A stretch of 64,000 bases of DNA from Hemicordylus capensis (GCF_027244095.1 NC_069658.1:423424687-423488686); one strand, 5' to 3'; positions 24,001 to 33,394 are shown, counted from the stretch's first letter. Translations and numbers: made by a program. The notes: generated by a model not told the origin, from the sequence alone.

Positions 24001-27000
24001 CCTCTCGCGCTGTCTTTTCCCTCTGGTTAATTCCCTAAAGACTGGGGGCAGGGGCGGGGGCAAAGGCAGGAGAAGGGTGCAACTCACTAATAGTCCTCCT
24101 GACTCACCTGGAAGCTCTAGCCCACTTTCTGACTCACTTTCCAGGTATAGGGAATGTTTTCTGTTGGGAACTTTTTACTCCTGAGCTGTGAAGCTGTACG
24201 CTACTAGGTGATGTTTTGGTGTCTTTCATCCACCCCTCATAACATTCTCCCAAGACAGGGGGACTAGCTTTGGTGAAGATCCCGTTTTTCATTGCAGCAT
24301 CACAAACATCAGCGTGTTGCAATGATTATGAGTGTTTGGCTGAGAACCCCAGGTCCAAATGCTTGTGAGCCAAGAAGGTCATGGGCTGGTCTGGGGCTCA
24401 TCACCATCTCTCACGGGGCTGTTGCAGAAAAAAGAATGCCACTTTGAGAGCCTTGGAGGAAGGATGGAAAAAGAAAAGGGAGGGGAAAGCTTTCCATACA
24501 GGCAGGGTGAGGACAGCTGAGACATCAAGAGCGCTGGTTCCTAGTCTATTTCTGGGCCCAATTTAAAGTGCTGGTTTAAGTCTTCAAAGCCCTAAGTGGC
24601 TTGGGGCCTGGTTACCTGAAAGAGCACCTTACCCCATATGTCCCTACTGGACCTTAAGTTCCTCTGCAGAGGTCTTGCTCCAAGCGCCCCCACATTAAAT
24701 GAGGTGAGGCAGGGGGCAACCAGCCAGGGAGAGGGCCTTTTCAGCTGTGGGACAATTTGCTTTTGTGCCTTTATATTGTGTATTTTATTTACTTTGGTTT
24801 TACTGTTGCGAGCTGCCCAGAGGACAATTTGTAAATAAAGTAATAATAATAATTTGATGGTTAAGAGGAATAAAATAAGAATTTTGATGAGGAGGATGAG
24901 CAGAGCTTTAGTGATGGATGAGGCTTTGATGAGGTGCACAATTGCCCAACTCTGCTGACCGCTTATTACCATCCCATAAGAACAGCCCTGCTGGATCAAG
25001 CCCAAGAATGCCCATCTAGTCCAGCATCCTGTTTCACACAGTGGCCCACCAGATCCCTCTGGGGAGTCCACAGGCAAGAGACGAGGGCATCCCCCATCAG
25101 TTCTCTCTTTCCCCATTTCTTTACCACCCCCTCGAAAAAAGAGGCTTCCAACATTAAAAGGCTGAGAGCAGTTCTACAACCTTCAAGGTGGACACTGAAG
25201 TCTCAGAGAGGTTGACAAAGATACTACACACTTCCAAGAAAGATGAAAGTGCTAGTCAGTTTGATTTAAGACTGCACCCCCTCCCCCACAAGTATATTGC
25301 TATTTAACTGGCTTGAAAACTACCATTTTCCACAGGAGCGGATCTTTCCAAAATCAACGTGTCCCTTTGAACAAGGGACTTTTGTTGATATTTTTGTTTT
25401 TCATGTTTTGGTGACTGTTCCGAAAACTTGAGTCAACATCCTTATTTGAAAATGTACAGCAAACGTACATACGGGAGAAAAACTCTCACACTCCTTCGTT
25501 TATTCTCTCTCCTGCTTTGGTGCATAGCCTTGCTGTACATTTGCTGTACATTTTCGGATAAGAATGTTGACTCAAGTTTTTAAAAGTCATCAGAATGTGG
25601 AGAAACAAAAGTTCTTTGTTCAGAGTATGTGGGAGTGAAAAATATGTTAGATTCTCAACATCAGACACAATCTATCCAAGCCCTACAGATGCCAACAGCA
25701 CATGCTTAGCTCTCCTCTTGGAACCAATGAGATTTGTTTAAAAGTGTGTAGCATTGACTGGATTGCATCCATTTTAAATTGTGAGGTAGTAAAGCTACCT
25801 ATTGGCGCAGCAGGGAAATTACTTGACTAGTAAGCCAGAGGTTCCTGGTTCAAATCCCGCTGGCGTGATTCCCAGACTATGGGAAGACTATGGGAAACAC
25901 CTATATCGGGCAGCAGCGATGTAGGAAGATGCTGAAAGGCATCATCTCATACTGCGTGGGAGGAGGCAATGGTAAACCCCTCCTCTATTCTACCAAAAAA
26001 AACCCCAGGGCTCTGTGGCCGCCAGGAGTCGACACCGACTCAACGGCACACTTTTACCTTACACCAGAATCAGGAGTTCTGGCAATTTCTTAGTAGCATG
26101 ATCGCTACAGCCCAGGGCTGGAACCACAGAGATTATGAATGCATGTGCTCATGCTTCCCCTGTCTGTTCTATCAATGGCAGTACTTGGCTCATACAGGTG
26201 CTTGGACCCATTAAGAAAGGAGTCACCTTCAGCCATGAGGCAACCCAGAATTTATCCTAGACCGGACTAGGCAGCATATGAACATAGGAAGCTGCCTTAT
26301 ACCAAGTCAGACCCTTGGTCCATCTAGCTCTGTATTGTCTACACAGATCGACAGCAGCCCTTCAGGGTTTTAGACAGGGGTCTTTCCCAGCCACCCACTG
26401 ACTCTTTCGAGAATAGCCTTCCCTCTTGCTGTGCAGAAATTGGAGCTGTAATTAGTACTGTAATTCGAGGCCCCAGAAATGGCTACAAAGCTTGTTCCAT
26501 CTAGGAAATGGCTGTAGCATTCCTAGAACTAAACAGACACTAGCGGTGGATAAACCATTTATTTGGGGCATGACAAGTTAAAATCTCTACTCAGTCACCT
26601 CTGAAGCTTACTTGCTGTTTTCAGGCAAGCCTAACAACTCACAGAGTTGTGCTAAGGATACAATAGAGTGAGAAAGCGCTGAATGCAAAGCCATTCAGAA
26701 GGGAGAAATAGGAATGTTGCCTTAAAGAACAGAAGAGCCATTTCGCAGGGTGCCTTCAGGCCTTATGAGTCCATACCGAGTCAGTCCTACACGGCAAAGT
26801 GCCCTGCTTCATGAGTTATGCACTGATGTGTCATTAAAAGAACAGATTTTAAAAATCTGATTATATTTTTCGGCATTGTGGTGGGTGCCATTTGGATGTT
26901 TTGCCTCAAGCACCTGTGTCTCGAGACCTCTTCGGTTTCATAAGCTATAAGTTCTAAGCCCAAGAAAGGCAGATAATGCATTGCCCCCGCCTGGAAGAAT

Positions 27001-30000
27001 ACCATTTAATTCCCTCCCCCTTCACTTCCATTCCCCACCCTGCGTCCAAACGCACCACATTAGGTGGCAGCTTGTGGCCTGGCAGGTATTTGACGTTCTC
27101 ATGCTGCGTGTTGATGATCTCCGTGAGTTTCTTGCCACCGATCTCTTCCTCAAACACCCACATGTTGACTGTGGTGTCAAACTTGTCCAGTTGGGCTGCA
27201 TTGCTGCCCACAATCTTGGCGATAGCCGAGCCCCTGCAGAAGGACGGGAAAGATGACACAGTCAGGAACGTGGCCTCCCCGCTCTGTGCGGGGTGACAGA
27301 CTCTCCAGTCCCCCCCCACTCTTTTTGTTAGAGTACCACAATTCTAGCTGAGCCATTGACATAGGATGGGGACAGACCACATGGAGGGGGAGGTGCTAGA
27401 AAAGACAGCCCTCCCCCGTGTAGTGGTTAGAGCATTAGAGGCTTGGGAGACTCGGGTTCAAATTCTAACCAAATTATAGTGTTCCACTCTTTCAAGCCTC
27501 TTTGAAGTTAAGAGGTTAATTTGTTGTTGCACTTCCTCAATGCCACTAATATGACACTGTTCAGAAACTCTACACACTCTACATCAGTGGTCAAATCCCA
27601 AGGACAGGTAACACCAAGATCCTGAGAGGAAGAGCCTAGAATAGGGATGCTTACACTTCAGTTCCAGAATGGACTACAAGTCCCTTGGCCATTGTGGCTG
27701 GGGATGATAGGAACTGTAGTCCAACAGCATCTGAGGACCCAAGTTGGAGAACCCTTGCAGCTTCTACCGGCAAGGAGGGAGAATAATTAATAGGCACGGA
27801 GAACCCCCCCCCCCGGCTCAATATATACTTTTGTCCTTTAGCAAGAACATTCCCAGATTTTTCTGGGAATTTAATAAATGTCCATTAATGTATACAAGAG
27901 AAAAATGACAAAAAGAGTCAGGTGTTTATTATGGCTAAAATGATGTCTAAGCTGTTGAAGTGAGAGCTGATCTTGGTGAGGAGAGCTGATCTTGTGGTAG
28001 CAAGCATGACTTGTCCCCTTAGCCAAGCAGGGTCTGCCTTGGTTGCATATGACTGGGAGACTAGAAGTGTGAGCACTGTAAGATATATAGAGCAGAAGGT
28101 TCCAAGTTCCCTCCCTGACTTCTCCAAGAGAGGGCTGAGAGAGATTCCTGCCTGCAACCTTGGAGCAGCCGCTGCCAGTCTGTGAAGACAATACTGAGCT
28201 ACTGTAGATAGACCAACGGTCTGACTCAGTATATGGCAGCTTCCTATGTTCCTATGAGAAGTAGACAGACTTCAAGGCACTGGGACAGAAAGACTGAATA
28301 TGCAAGGAGTGAGCAATCTTTCTCTCTTTCTTTCATTTTAATTCTATCCATCCTCCAAGGAATTCTGGACATCACACACAGAGAGTTCTTCCTCGCTTTT
28401 CATCTTCACAGCAATCCTGTGAGGTAGGCTAGGCTGAGAGAGACACTGGTCCAAGGGCTGTTATGAATCGAAATCTACCAGTCCTAGTTGACCCTTCAAA
28501 AAGGGGGGTTCCAGAGGGGGGCAAGCAAGCACCTCTGGGACAAGTGGCTTGCCCACACTGCCACCCCCCAATTTCTGTTTCAGAAATATGTTGGGCACAG
28601 TTTGTCCACCCATCAATGCATGTTGGCCTTTTTATGACCCCCTCAGCGCCCCCCCCCCCCCGTCAAAGCGCACAAGTTCAGTTTTATTTATTTTCACATT
28701 TCTATCCCGCTCGTCCGCCAAGGAGCCCAGAGCGGTGTACATGGTTATGTTTCTCCTCACACCAACCCTGTGAGGTAAGTTGGTGGCGGTGAGGGCACAG
28801 ATTTGCAGGCAAAAGCACCCAAGAAGGCAGACAGACGTCTCCTTCCTGGACAGCGCTAGCGAATGCAGCCACCACTGTTGCCCGACAGAGGCCCGTTCTC
28901 GCAGGAGGAGGGCTGAGTGTAGCCCGTAACACGAGCGGTGATGCTGCCCCGAAGCCGCTTCTGCCTCATCTCAGCCAAGGCCCTGCGGTTGCAGCCTTAG
29001 GGGAAGGGGGAAGACACCCTGCGCATGCTCACAGGACCGCCCTACGCCCCTGATGCCGCACAGCTGAGCCCAGGCCCAGGGGCAGGCAACGAGAGGTCCA
29101 GCGGGTGGGCGCGCGGGGGTGGGTGGGCGTCAGCCCTGGAGCCGCGAATGGCGAGTGGCTCCCCGGAGAAAGGGGAGCAGCAGGCACTAGCTTGCAGTTG
29201 CCCACCTGGGTTCTCCTTCGACACACACAGGTCCTACCAGCAGAAGGGCCGTCTGAACTACGCCTGGCGGCCCAACAGAGGGGCATAGAGGCGTGAGCTT
29301 GGCGTGCCAGGAGACGCAACAAGTGGACCACACAGAGCCCCTCCATTGGAGGAAGAAGGGCTACTTCGATGGCATCGGGAGCTGCTGCTGCTGCTGCTAC
29401 AGCCCGACTGCCGCCCGAATTGAACCATTGGCGTCGCGGGCAGTTCCCCAGCGGTTCAGACTCGGCGGCGGCGGCGGCGACCACCTTCCCAGCCCTACTT
29501 CTTGGCACTGCCAGGGAAGGGATTCTTCCCCGACCCTCCCTCTGCGTGCCAAGCAGGTGCTCCGCTGCTCCCCCACAGCGCAAATCTCACACGCCCGAGG
29601 AAGCACAGGGGTGTTCGCAGCTCGAATCGGCGGGCGGGTTCCAAGCACTCGGCCCCCCAGCTCCACCCCTCCCTTTCCCTTCATTATCTCCCGGGGAGCG
29701 GGGTGGACACGACGGTCTCTCCCCCCCTCTCCGCCCCGCCCGCTAGCTAGCTAGCTACGCCCCTGCCTAGGCGAGAAAGAGGCTCCCAAGCACGCCTCGG
29801 GCTGGGCTCGTCCCCTGTCACTGGAGCCTGGTTCCAGTGGGGACTCCAAAAGCCACCTAGCCAGGGCCCCCACGGCGTACTTTGATCCTGGCCAGCTTCT
29901 TCTCTCGCTCACTCCTGGGCGGCTCCTGATGATCTCCCCTGTGTGCCTGCAAAACCCCTCCCTAGACCAGGCAGGGACTCCCTCTGGGTGGGCAGAAGGG

Positions 30001-30432
30001 GGGGGGGCTGCCTGCTGTTAGGGCTGCTGCCAACTCTGACTGCAGCTGTTGCCACGGCCAGAAGTTTTTCTTCCCCCCTCCAATATTCGTCGTGCCAAGC
30101 ACGTTTAAAGTACCAAACCCTCAAAGTCTTGCTTCCAAGAGCAACGCGGAGACGGATCCTGATTCCATGCCAGGCACCAATCCTGGACGGGGGTGGGGAG
30201 GGCGACCCTACCTCCTTTCAGCTCTTAAAGGCGATGCAGTGCGCGCTCCTCCTTCGCTACAGAAAATCATATGAAAGGGGCGTGCCTTCTTGGACTCCGG
30301 GTTCTTGGGCTCCTACGACCCCTGCTTCGCCTTGCCCCGATCTGCCCCCCCAGCGCCAGCCGCCCTCTCGCCATGCTCCCCCGCGACATACCAGTTGCCG
30401 GAGCCCACGATGCAAACTTTCTTGCCACCCAT
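14442..30432 (-). CDS. GPD1: GPD1, cytosolic NAD-dependent glycerol-3-phosphate dehydrogenase (8 coding exons)
   Basis: Exons, in order, are 30392-30432, 27056-27233, 21170-21310, 19224-19362, 17986-18098, 17312-17545, 16376-16482 and 14442-14538. They total 1050 nt, giving 349 residues plus stop, the same length as human GPD1. The enzyme reduces dihydroxyacetone phosphate to glycerol 3-phosphate with NADH in the cytosol, linking glycolysis to glycerolipid synthesis and the glycerophosphate shuttle. The N-terminal Rossmann domain shows the dinucleotide loop GSGNWGSAIA (residues 10-19). The C-terminal catalytic domain keeps K120, K204, N205, D260, T264, R269 and N270. All introns are GT-AG. 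No frameshift or stop is seen. The closest alternative, the paralogue GPD1L, has about the same length, but the wording CETTIG and [16 protein letters not shown] and the SMARCD1/COX14 neighbours favour GPD1. Confidence 0.97.
14595..14699. mobile_element. Palindromic hAT-type MITE in GPD1 intron 7
   Basis: The ends are CAGGGATTCCCAGATGTTGT and the complementary 'caacatctgggaatcctg', with inner arms 'ctacaactctcataatcccc'. No duplication is legible. It lies only 57 nt upstream of the exon 8 acceptor. Confidence 0.75.
14721..14746 (+). repeat. (GAG)n microsatellite
   Basis: Eight GGA units are present. On the transcribed strand of GPD1 intron 7 this reads as a CTC-rich pyrimidine run. Confidence 0.9.
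14869..15164 (+). repeat. 5S-headed SINE, well preserved
   Basis: Head 'agctggtcttgtggtagcaa', 5S-like block 'gctaagtagggtccaccctg' plus 'atgaatgggagac', body 'agatattcccctcaggagat', tail 'gcagcttcctatgttccta'. It is antisense to GPD1, in intron 7, and one of the least diverged copies here. Confidence 0.88.
15165..16375. other. GPD1 intron 7, unassigned part
   Basis: No exon or named repeat was recognised. Plus-strand frames near 15373-15705 have no family resemblance. Confidence 0.35.
16376..16482 (-). CDS. GPD1: GPD1 coding exon 7
   Basis: Encodes residues 283-317 ([19 protein letters not shown] to KHKNLVD) plus two bases of K318. The acceptor is AATATTGCAG and the donor is GTGAGT. It has no long open frame of its own and was found by homology. 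Confidence 0.94.
16649..16970. repeat. CR1-like interspersed repeat in GPD1 intron 6
   Basis: It begins 'acataagaacagccctgctg', passes 'catcctgtttcacacagtga' and 'gccattgatagacctctcct', and ends near 'gcagagaattccacaag'. The same consensus is at 24955 and 51030 and in part at 52440. I take it to be LINE-derived, probably CR1, from the wording; the clade is not proven. Confidence 0.6.
16971..17097. repeat. Inverted second copy of the CR1-like repeat
   Basis: The start of the same repeat appears in the opposite orientation ('ggtgggtcacagtgtgaaac' to 'gcagggctgtttttatgttc'). It forms an inverted pair with 16649-16745, about 265 bp apart, inside one GPD1 intron. Confidence 0.65.
17312..17545 (-). 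CDS. GPD1: GPD1 coding exon 6
   Basis: Encodes residues 205-282, starting [20 protein letters not shown] and ending AEAFAKTGK. It holds D260, T264 and the R269-N270 pair that binds the substrate phosphate and cofactor. The donor is GTGAGA. Confidence 0.97.
17986..18098 (-). CDS. GPD1: GPD1 coding exon 5
   Basis: Encodes residues 168-204 ([14 protein letters not shown] to EICGALK). The last codon is catalytic K204. The acceptor is CTCTTTCCAG and the donor is GTGCGG. Confidence 0.96.
18148..18345 (-). repeat. tRNA-headed SINE, old copy in GPD1 intron 4
   Basis: On the minus strand it runs from 'ctcagtgacagaacacatgc' (A-box region) to 'gactccacatcaggcagcct' and 'catgtgaaag'. It is strongly diverged. 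It starts about 50 bp upstream of the exon 5 acceptor. Confidence 0.55.
18729..19061 (-). repeat. Mosaic SINE: 5S-type head followed by tRNA-type SINE
   Basis: On the minus strand, 19061-18927 matches the 5S-headed SINE (head, 'tgctaagcagggtccaccct'-like block, 'aagatatttcccttgtggga'). 18926-18729 then matches the tRNA-headed SINE from its A box ('gtagctcagtagtagagcat') through its B box to the shared tail. The join falls where the 5S SINE body would continue. This could be an insertion at that point or a template switch. Confidence 0.65.
19224..19362 (-). CDS. GPD1: GPD1 coding exon 4
   Basis: Encodes residues 121-166 ([14 protein letters not shown] to KFCETTI) plus one base of G167. The acceptor is CTTCTAAG and the donor is GTAATG. 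Contains SVLMGANIA of the domain hinge. Confidence 0.96.
20962..21016 (+). repeat. (CA)n microsatellite in GPD1 intron 3
   Basis: About 25 nearly uninterrupted CA units end 153 bp from the exon 3 donor. On the transcript it reads (GU)n. Confidence 0.97.
21170..21310 (-). CDS. GPD1: GPD1 coding exon 3
   Basis: Encodes residues 74-120 ([20 protein letters not shown] to GISLIK). It ends exactly with the codon of catalytic K120. Residues 81-86 differ from mammals, a variable surface region. The donor is GTATGA. Confidence 0.95.
22280..22558 (-). repeat. tRNA-headed SINE split by a hAT-type MITE
   Basis: The SINE tail side 'catcgtccacctagctcagt' is at 22284-22303 and the rest resumes at 22442 with 'gtctactggcagtggctgtc', through to 'gctctt..tgagctagggcccc'. 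The break is filled by the MITE at 22314-22441. It lies in GPD1 intron 2. Confidence 0.7.
22314..22441. mobile_element. hAT-type MITE inserted in a SINE
   Basis: Termini CAGGGCTGCACAACATTGG and complementary 'aggattgaagccctg'. The flanks GTCGACTC and GTCTACTG agree at 6 of 8 positions and match the expected SINE sequence at that point, which supports an 8-bp duplication. Confidence 0.72.
23017..23206 (+). repeat. tRNA-headed SINE
   Basis: The A box region 'tagctcagtggcagagcatc', degenerate B box 'aggtgcactccctgg', body and tail 'gcagcttcctatgttccta' are all present. It is in GPD1 intron 2, antisense. Confidence 0.82.
24545..24855 (+). mobile_element. LINE 3' end (CR1/L2-like) in GPD1 intron 2
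   Basis: It starts within 'gtcttcaaagccctaagtgg', has 'gagagggccttttcagctgt' and 'gcgagctgcccagaggaca', and ends in an (AATA/ATA)n tail. This matches the generic 3' region of squamate CR1/L2 elements. It is 5'-truncated. Confidence 0.6.
24955..25090. repeat. CR1-like repeat, short copy
   Basis: 'cccataagaacagccctgct' to 'gtccagcatcctgtttcaca' and 'aagagacgagggcat' match the copy at 16649. It follows the LINE end at 24545-24855 with about 100 bp between. Confidence 0.6.
25800..26064 (+). repeat. Sauria-type SINE (tRNA head, Bov-B-like tail)
   Basis: The A box 'ttggcgcagcagggaaatta' and B box 'ggttcaaatcccgctggc' form a tRNA-like head. The body is 'gggcagcagcgatgtaggaa', and the end 'gccaggagtcgacaccgact' is a Bov-B LINE type 3' tail. 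This is the layout described for Sauria SINEs. It is full-length and is in GPD1 intron 2. Confidence 0.85.
26279..26393 (-). repeat. tRNA-headed SINE, tail part only
   Basis: 'aacataggaagctgccttat' and 'gacccttggtccatctagct' are the shared tail in antisense. The head is missing. Confidence 0.75.
27056..27233 (-). CDS. GPD1: GPD1 coding exon 2
   Basis: Encodes residues 15-73, from GSAIAKIVG to GHKLPPNV, including [20 protein letters not shown]. The acceptor is CTTCTGCAG ending at 27234, and the donor is GTGCGT at 27055. This is the most conserved part of the Rossmann domain. Confidence 0.96.
27412..27540 (+). repeat. CORE/MIR-like SINE, head part
   Basis: 'gtgtagtggttagagcatta' and 'gggttcaaattctaac' are the A and B boxes of the tRNA head of the CORE-type SINE at 35074. 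The remainder is weak. It lies upstream of GPD1 exon 2. Confidence 0.5.
27642..27757. mobile_element. hAT-type MITE in GPD1 intron 1
   Basis: Arms 'atggactacaagtcccttgg' and 'gaactgtagtccaacagcat' with end 'acccaagttggagaaccctt' match the family at 12688. The left terminus is worn and no duplication is legible. Confidence 0.65.
27980..28256 (+). repeat. 5S-headed SINE with internal deletion
   Basis: The head, 5S-like block and tail are all present. Between 'gcactgtaagatat' and 'agagcagaaggttcc' about 25 bp of the usual body is missing, so it is a short variant. It is antisense to GPD1. Confidence 0.82.
28376..28790 (-). repeat. MIR/CORE-type SINE fragments
   Basis: Two antisense fragments carry the core end 'caatcctgtgaggtaggct' (28410-28440) and 'ccaaccctgtgaggtaagtt' (28761-28780). 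The second is preceded by 'cccgctcgtccgccaaggag', the end of the same SINE type as at 35074-35299. The sequence between them is unassigned and includes poly-C. Confidence 0.5.
29620..29765. mobile_element. MITE of the GGGGCGTAGCTA type (partial)
   Basis: The right end 'ctagctagctacgcccctg' and the body 'cttcattatctcccggggag' match the copies at 52540-52709 and 57463-57634. The left terminus is not legible. The (GCTA)n run at the end is local. Confidence 0.5.
30392..30432 (-). CDS. GPD1: GPD1 coding exon 1
   Basis: Encodes [13 protein letters not shown] and two bases of W14, that is the first half of the NAD-binding loop. The ATG is at 30432-30430. The donor is GTATGT at 30391. It joins exon 2 in frame to complete GSGNWG. 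Confidence 0.95.
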
Positions 30433-30481
30433 CTGGACTGACGAACTGTCAGGCTCTGTCCTCCCTGCTTCGCTGGAGGGG

Positions 30482-30490
30482 CATTTTAAC
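30482..30490 (-). promoter_or_regulatory. GPD1: TATA-like element upstream of GPD1
   Basis: The minus strand reads GTTAAAATG about 50 nt upstream of the start codon. If used it would give a very short 5' UTR. Assignment is from position and AT content within GC-rich DNA only. Confidence 0.4.
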
Positions 30491-30906
30491 TCCTCGGCTC
30501 GGCTCGGCCACGCCTCCCCCGCAGCCCGACCCTTTCCTTGCCAGCCAAACGGGTCTGTCTGTGAGAGGGAAGCAGAGGGCCTTGGGGAGGGGGGAGCGAG
30601 GAACCCGCGATGGGGCTACTTGGGGCGGAGGGAGCGTGTGGACAGGGGTCGCTCTGAAGCTCCCTGAAGCCCGGCGACTACACGCTGCCCACAAGCAGAC
30701 CAGAGCTGCTCACACACACGCGCTGGGATTCGTCCATGCCTTTGCCAAACCTCCTCATCAACTGCATGGCAGCCAAGCTGATCGTGGAAATCAACCTCCT
30801 TGCACTTCACTTGTTTGGGTATTTAACAAGTTTCGGCAATCACCTGAAAATGGCCTCCTCTTAACATCAACTCTCTTTATAGTCCAGTTGGTTGGATCTA
30901 ACCTGG

Positions 30907-31070
30907 GGAGGGACTACAGCTCAGTGGCAAAGAAAGCTGCTACTTTGCGCACACAGAAGGCCTTGATGCCAGTCTTCTGGTAGGTAGGGCCAAGAAAGGG
31001 CCCTGCCTAAAGCCCTGGAGAGCTGCTGCAGGCCAGTGTAGCAATCAGACTCAGCAGCAGCAGCAGCAGC
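30907..31070 (+). repeat. tRNA-headed SINE, truncated, ending in (CAG)n
   Basis: 'gactacagctcagtggcaaa' is the A-box region and 'gccctggagagctgctgcag' the body. The normal tail is replaced by 'gactcagcagcagcagcagc'. It lies about 500 bp upstream of GPD1 exon 1. Confidence 0.65.
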
Positions 31071-31797
31071 AGAGCTCCATCTGTGATGTGTACACATTGA
31101 TTAGGACATTTCTGTTGACAGTAATGAAGGCTTGAGACTAGAATGCTGATTTTGCTACACTCTAGGAAACGGAAATGAAGCCCACTCTTGCTTGGGGTAT
31201 GCCTTGTTGAACTCAGTGTCTAACTAACCCATTATAGGGCTGTGCTGTAAGATTGCAACCCTATATGCCCCATTATCTGGAACTAAGTTCCATTGAGCCT
31301 ACTTTCACAGGTAGGGTTGTGAATTGTCTGGCCTGATGGAGCATTTTAAAAAGAAAATTCAGACATGCACAATGATATTTGAGTGTAATGTGCACACGTG
31401 ACACAGGCCGCTACCATGCACACCAGTGGATTGTCCATGTCTGCATATAAGTAGAGTCACATTCCACACCTACACAGAACAGACAAACATTCTCGGCACG
31501 GAGCATTTGCCGGCACTATTGCAGAAGAGTCTTGCATTCATTGCTGAAGACTCTGTAGAGAGTAGCAGTGGACTCTGCAGGAAGCATCTTTGAGAGGGAG
31601 AAGAGAAGTGAGTGTGCTTGATCAGGGCCTGGGTTCTAGTGAGCCTGGACTACTCACTTTACTTTTCACATTGTTATCAATCACTTTTATCCGCTATCAT
31701 AACTATTATACGCTATCATGACTCAAATTACTACACAACTCTTATTTTAGAATTATTTTAGAATTGTGCTTTATTTAGAATTATTTTAGAATTGTAC
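31071..31797. other. Unassigned DNA upstream of GPD1
   Basis: A worn MITE of the 'ttccattgagcctactttca' type is at about 31250-31315. No exon is recognised. Confidence 0.35.
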
Positions 31798-31810
31798 TTT
31801 ATTATTATTA

Positions 31811-31845
<35 letters not shown>

Positions 31846-32590
31846 TTATTTACACAGACAGGTGTTATTGACTGGTTTGTTTTATCCTGATATCGAGTCC
31901 TTCCCAAGGACCTGGGGTGGCTGAATTTTATTGTCACTGTTGTTGCTGTTGTTATAGATATCGTCGCAGAATATAGGCTGTTCCCAGTAAAGCTGCTTTT
32001 TGTAACTGGCTGGTGGTGATTTCTGTGGCCCCTATGGTGTTGAGGTGCTCTTCAAGGTCTTTTGAAACTGTACCCAGGGCGCCAGTGACCACTGGGATTA
32101 TTTTGGTCTTTTTCTGCCACAGCCTTTCAATTTCAATTTGTAGATCTTTGTATTTGGTGATTTTTTTCTATTTCTTTCCCTTCTATTCTGCTATCCCCTG
32201 GTATTGCTATGTTGATAATTTTAACTTGTTTTTCTTTCTTCTCGACTACAGTTATATCTGGTGTATTGTGTGGCAGATGTTTGTCTGTTTGTAGTCAGAA
32301 GTCCCATAATATTTTTACATCTTCATTTTCTTCAACTTTTTCAATTTTATGGTCCCACCAATGTTTGGCTACAGGTAGCTTGTATTTTTTGCAGATGTTC
32401 CAGTGTATCATCCCTGCTACCTTGTCATGCCTTTGTTTGTAGTCAGTCTGTGCGATCTTTTTACAACAGCTGATTAGGTGGTCCACGGTTTCATCTGCTT
32501 CTTTACAAAGGCGGCACTTGCTGTTTGTTGTTGACTTTTCGACTTTTGCTCTTCTTGCATTTGTGGTTAGTGCCTCTCCTCCTCCTCCTC
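31798..32590 (-). mobile_element. R4-clade (R2-superfamily) LINE, 3' part with endonuclease remnant
   Basis: Minus-strand translation gives a zinc-knuckle block CRLCKEADETVDHLISCCKK, then RHDKVAGMIHWNICKKY, then VKILWDF, then PDITVVEKKEKQVK, and IEKITKYKDLQIEIERLW followed by VVTGALGTVSKDLEEHL. This order (CCHC, then a PD..K restriction-like endonuclease) is that of the R2/R4 group, which is known from lizards. Stops interrupt it, so it is dead. The 3' end is followed by an (ATT)n run at 31800-31842, and the 5' side breaks at a (TCC)n run. Confidence 0.8.
31800..31842 (+). repeat. (ATT)n microsatellite at LINE tail
   Basis: About 13 ATT units adjoin the 3' terminus of the R4-type element and probably grew from its tail. 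Confidence 0.9.
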
Positions 32591-32617
32591 CTCCTCCTCC
32601 TCCTCCTCCTCCTCCTC
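32572..32617 (+). repeat. (TCC)n microsatellite
   Basis: Fourteen or so CTC/TCC units interrupt the upstream side of the R4-type element. The sequence just before them still encodes its zinc-knuckle neighbourhood. Confidence 0.92.
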
Positions 32618-33243
32618 ATTATTTTGAACTGCATGTTTAGTGTCTAGCTTCAGATTTTAAAAAGCCCTGCAGATATGCTTAAATATCCAGACTGAACTGA
32701 TTTGTGGGTCATGGCACTTAAGTGAATTTCTAGGATTAAAGACCCCCACCCCCTTTATTCCATGTATGGGGCTTTTTATACAATGTAACTGTCCAGTCTG
32801 CTGGACCCCCTTGTGGAAGCCTCCTCCTCATTACTCAGACCATGCCTGAGGTTTAAGCTCTATCTTCAGCCAAACCAAACTCAGGCTGCACACTGACCTG
32901 GGAGAATGCAGTGGGGCTTGCTTCTCAGTAAACATGCAAAACGAAGAGTAAATTGCCTGTGTTCACAAAAATGGTAGGTAGTAGCCATGGTAGTCCATAA
33001 GCAATCTCTAAAAGCCCAATTATAGGCTGGCAAGACCTTTGTTGGGCTCTACAAGAACAGCACAAAGTCTTCTGAGAACCGCAACTTTCAAGGTCTCCAG
33101 AACACTTGATCAGGCCAGACATCAAGCAAAGAAAAAGAAGGGTGGGGGAGGAAACCTGGACACGATGTTCCAGCCCCACTCAAATCTCCAGTTTCTAAGT
33201 GTAGGAAGAGTGAAGCTGACTTAAGTTGCTTTGCTTTACTTAG
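32618..33243. other. Unassigned intergenic DNA
   Basis: Between GPD1 and SMARCD1. I see no exon or named repeat. Confidence 0.35.
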
Positions 33244-33251
33244 TGTTAGAC

Positions 33252-33386
33252 CAGGGCTTCTCAAACCTGGATCCCCAGATGGTATTGAAGTACAACTCAC
33301 ATCGCCCCCCCCATCCACTATGGCCTTTGTGGCAGAGGATGATGGGAGCTGTAGTCCAACAACACCTGGGGACCTGAGAACCCCTG
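33252..33386. mobile_element. hAT-type MITE with 8-bp duplication
   Basis: Termini CAGGGCTTCTCAAACCTGG and complementary 'gacctgagaacccctg'. The flanks TGTTAGAC (33244-33251) and TGCTAGAC (33387-33394) agree at 7 of 8 positions. Confidence 0.85.
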
Positions 33387-33394
33387 TGCTAGAC

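Larger units (their letters stand above)
28800..30700. promoter_or_regulatory. GPD1: GC- and CpG-rich block over GPD1 exon 1, promoter and intron 1
   Basis: CpG density is clearly higher than elsewhere in the gene. The block covers exon 1 (30392-30432) and its upstream region. Its intron 1 side includes a GC-rich MITE relic near 29620-29765. A CpG-rich start region fits the GPD1 promoter. Long overlapping reading frames here are a product of base composition. Confidence 0.6.

Noticed and set aside
25800-25865. tRNA-like A and B boxes
   Set aside because: They belong to SINE heads. The sequence does not fold into a full tRNA cloverleaf by eye and continues into SINE body.
29029-29583. 184-codon minus frame in GPD1 intron 1
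   Set aside because: GC-rich composition gives several overlapping open frames on both strands here. The product has no known motif and no splice link to GPD1.
29943-30983. 346-codon plus-strand frame across GPD1 exon 1
   Set aside because: It is antisense to a real exon, lies in GC-rich DNA where stops are rare, and its C-terminus runs into a tRNA-headed SINE. No family resemblance.
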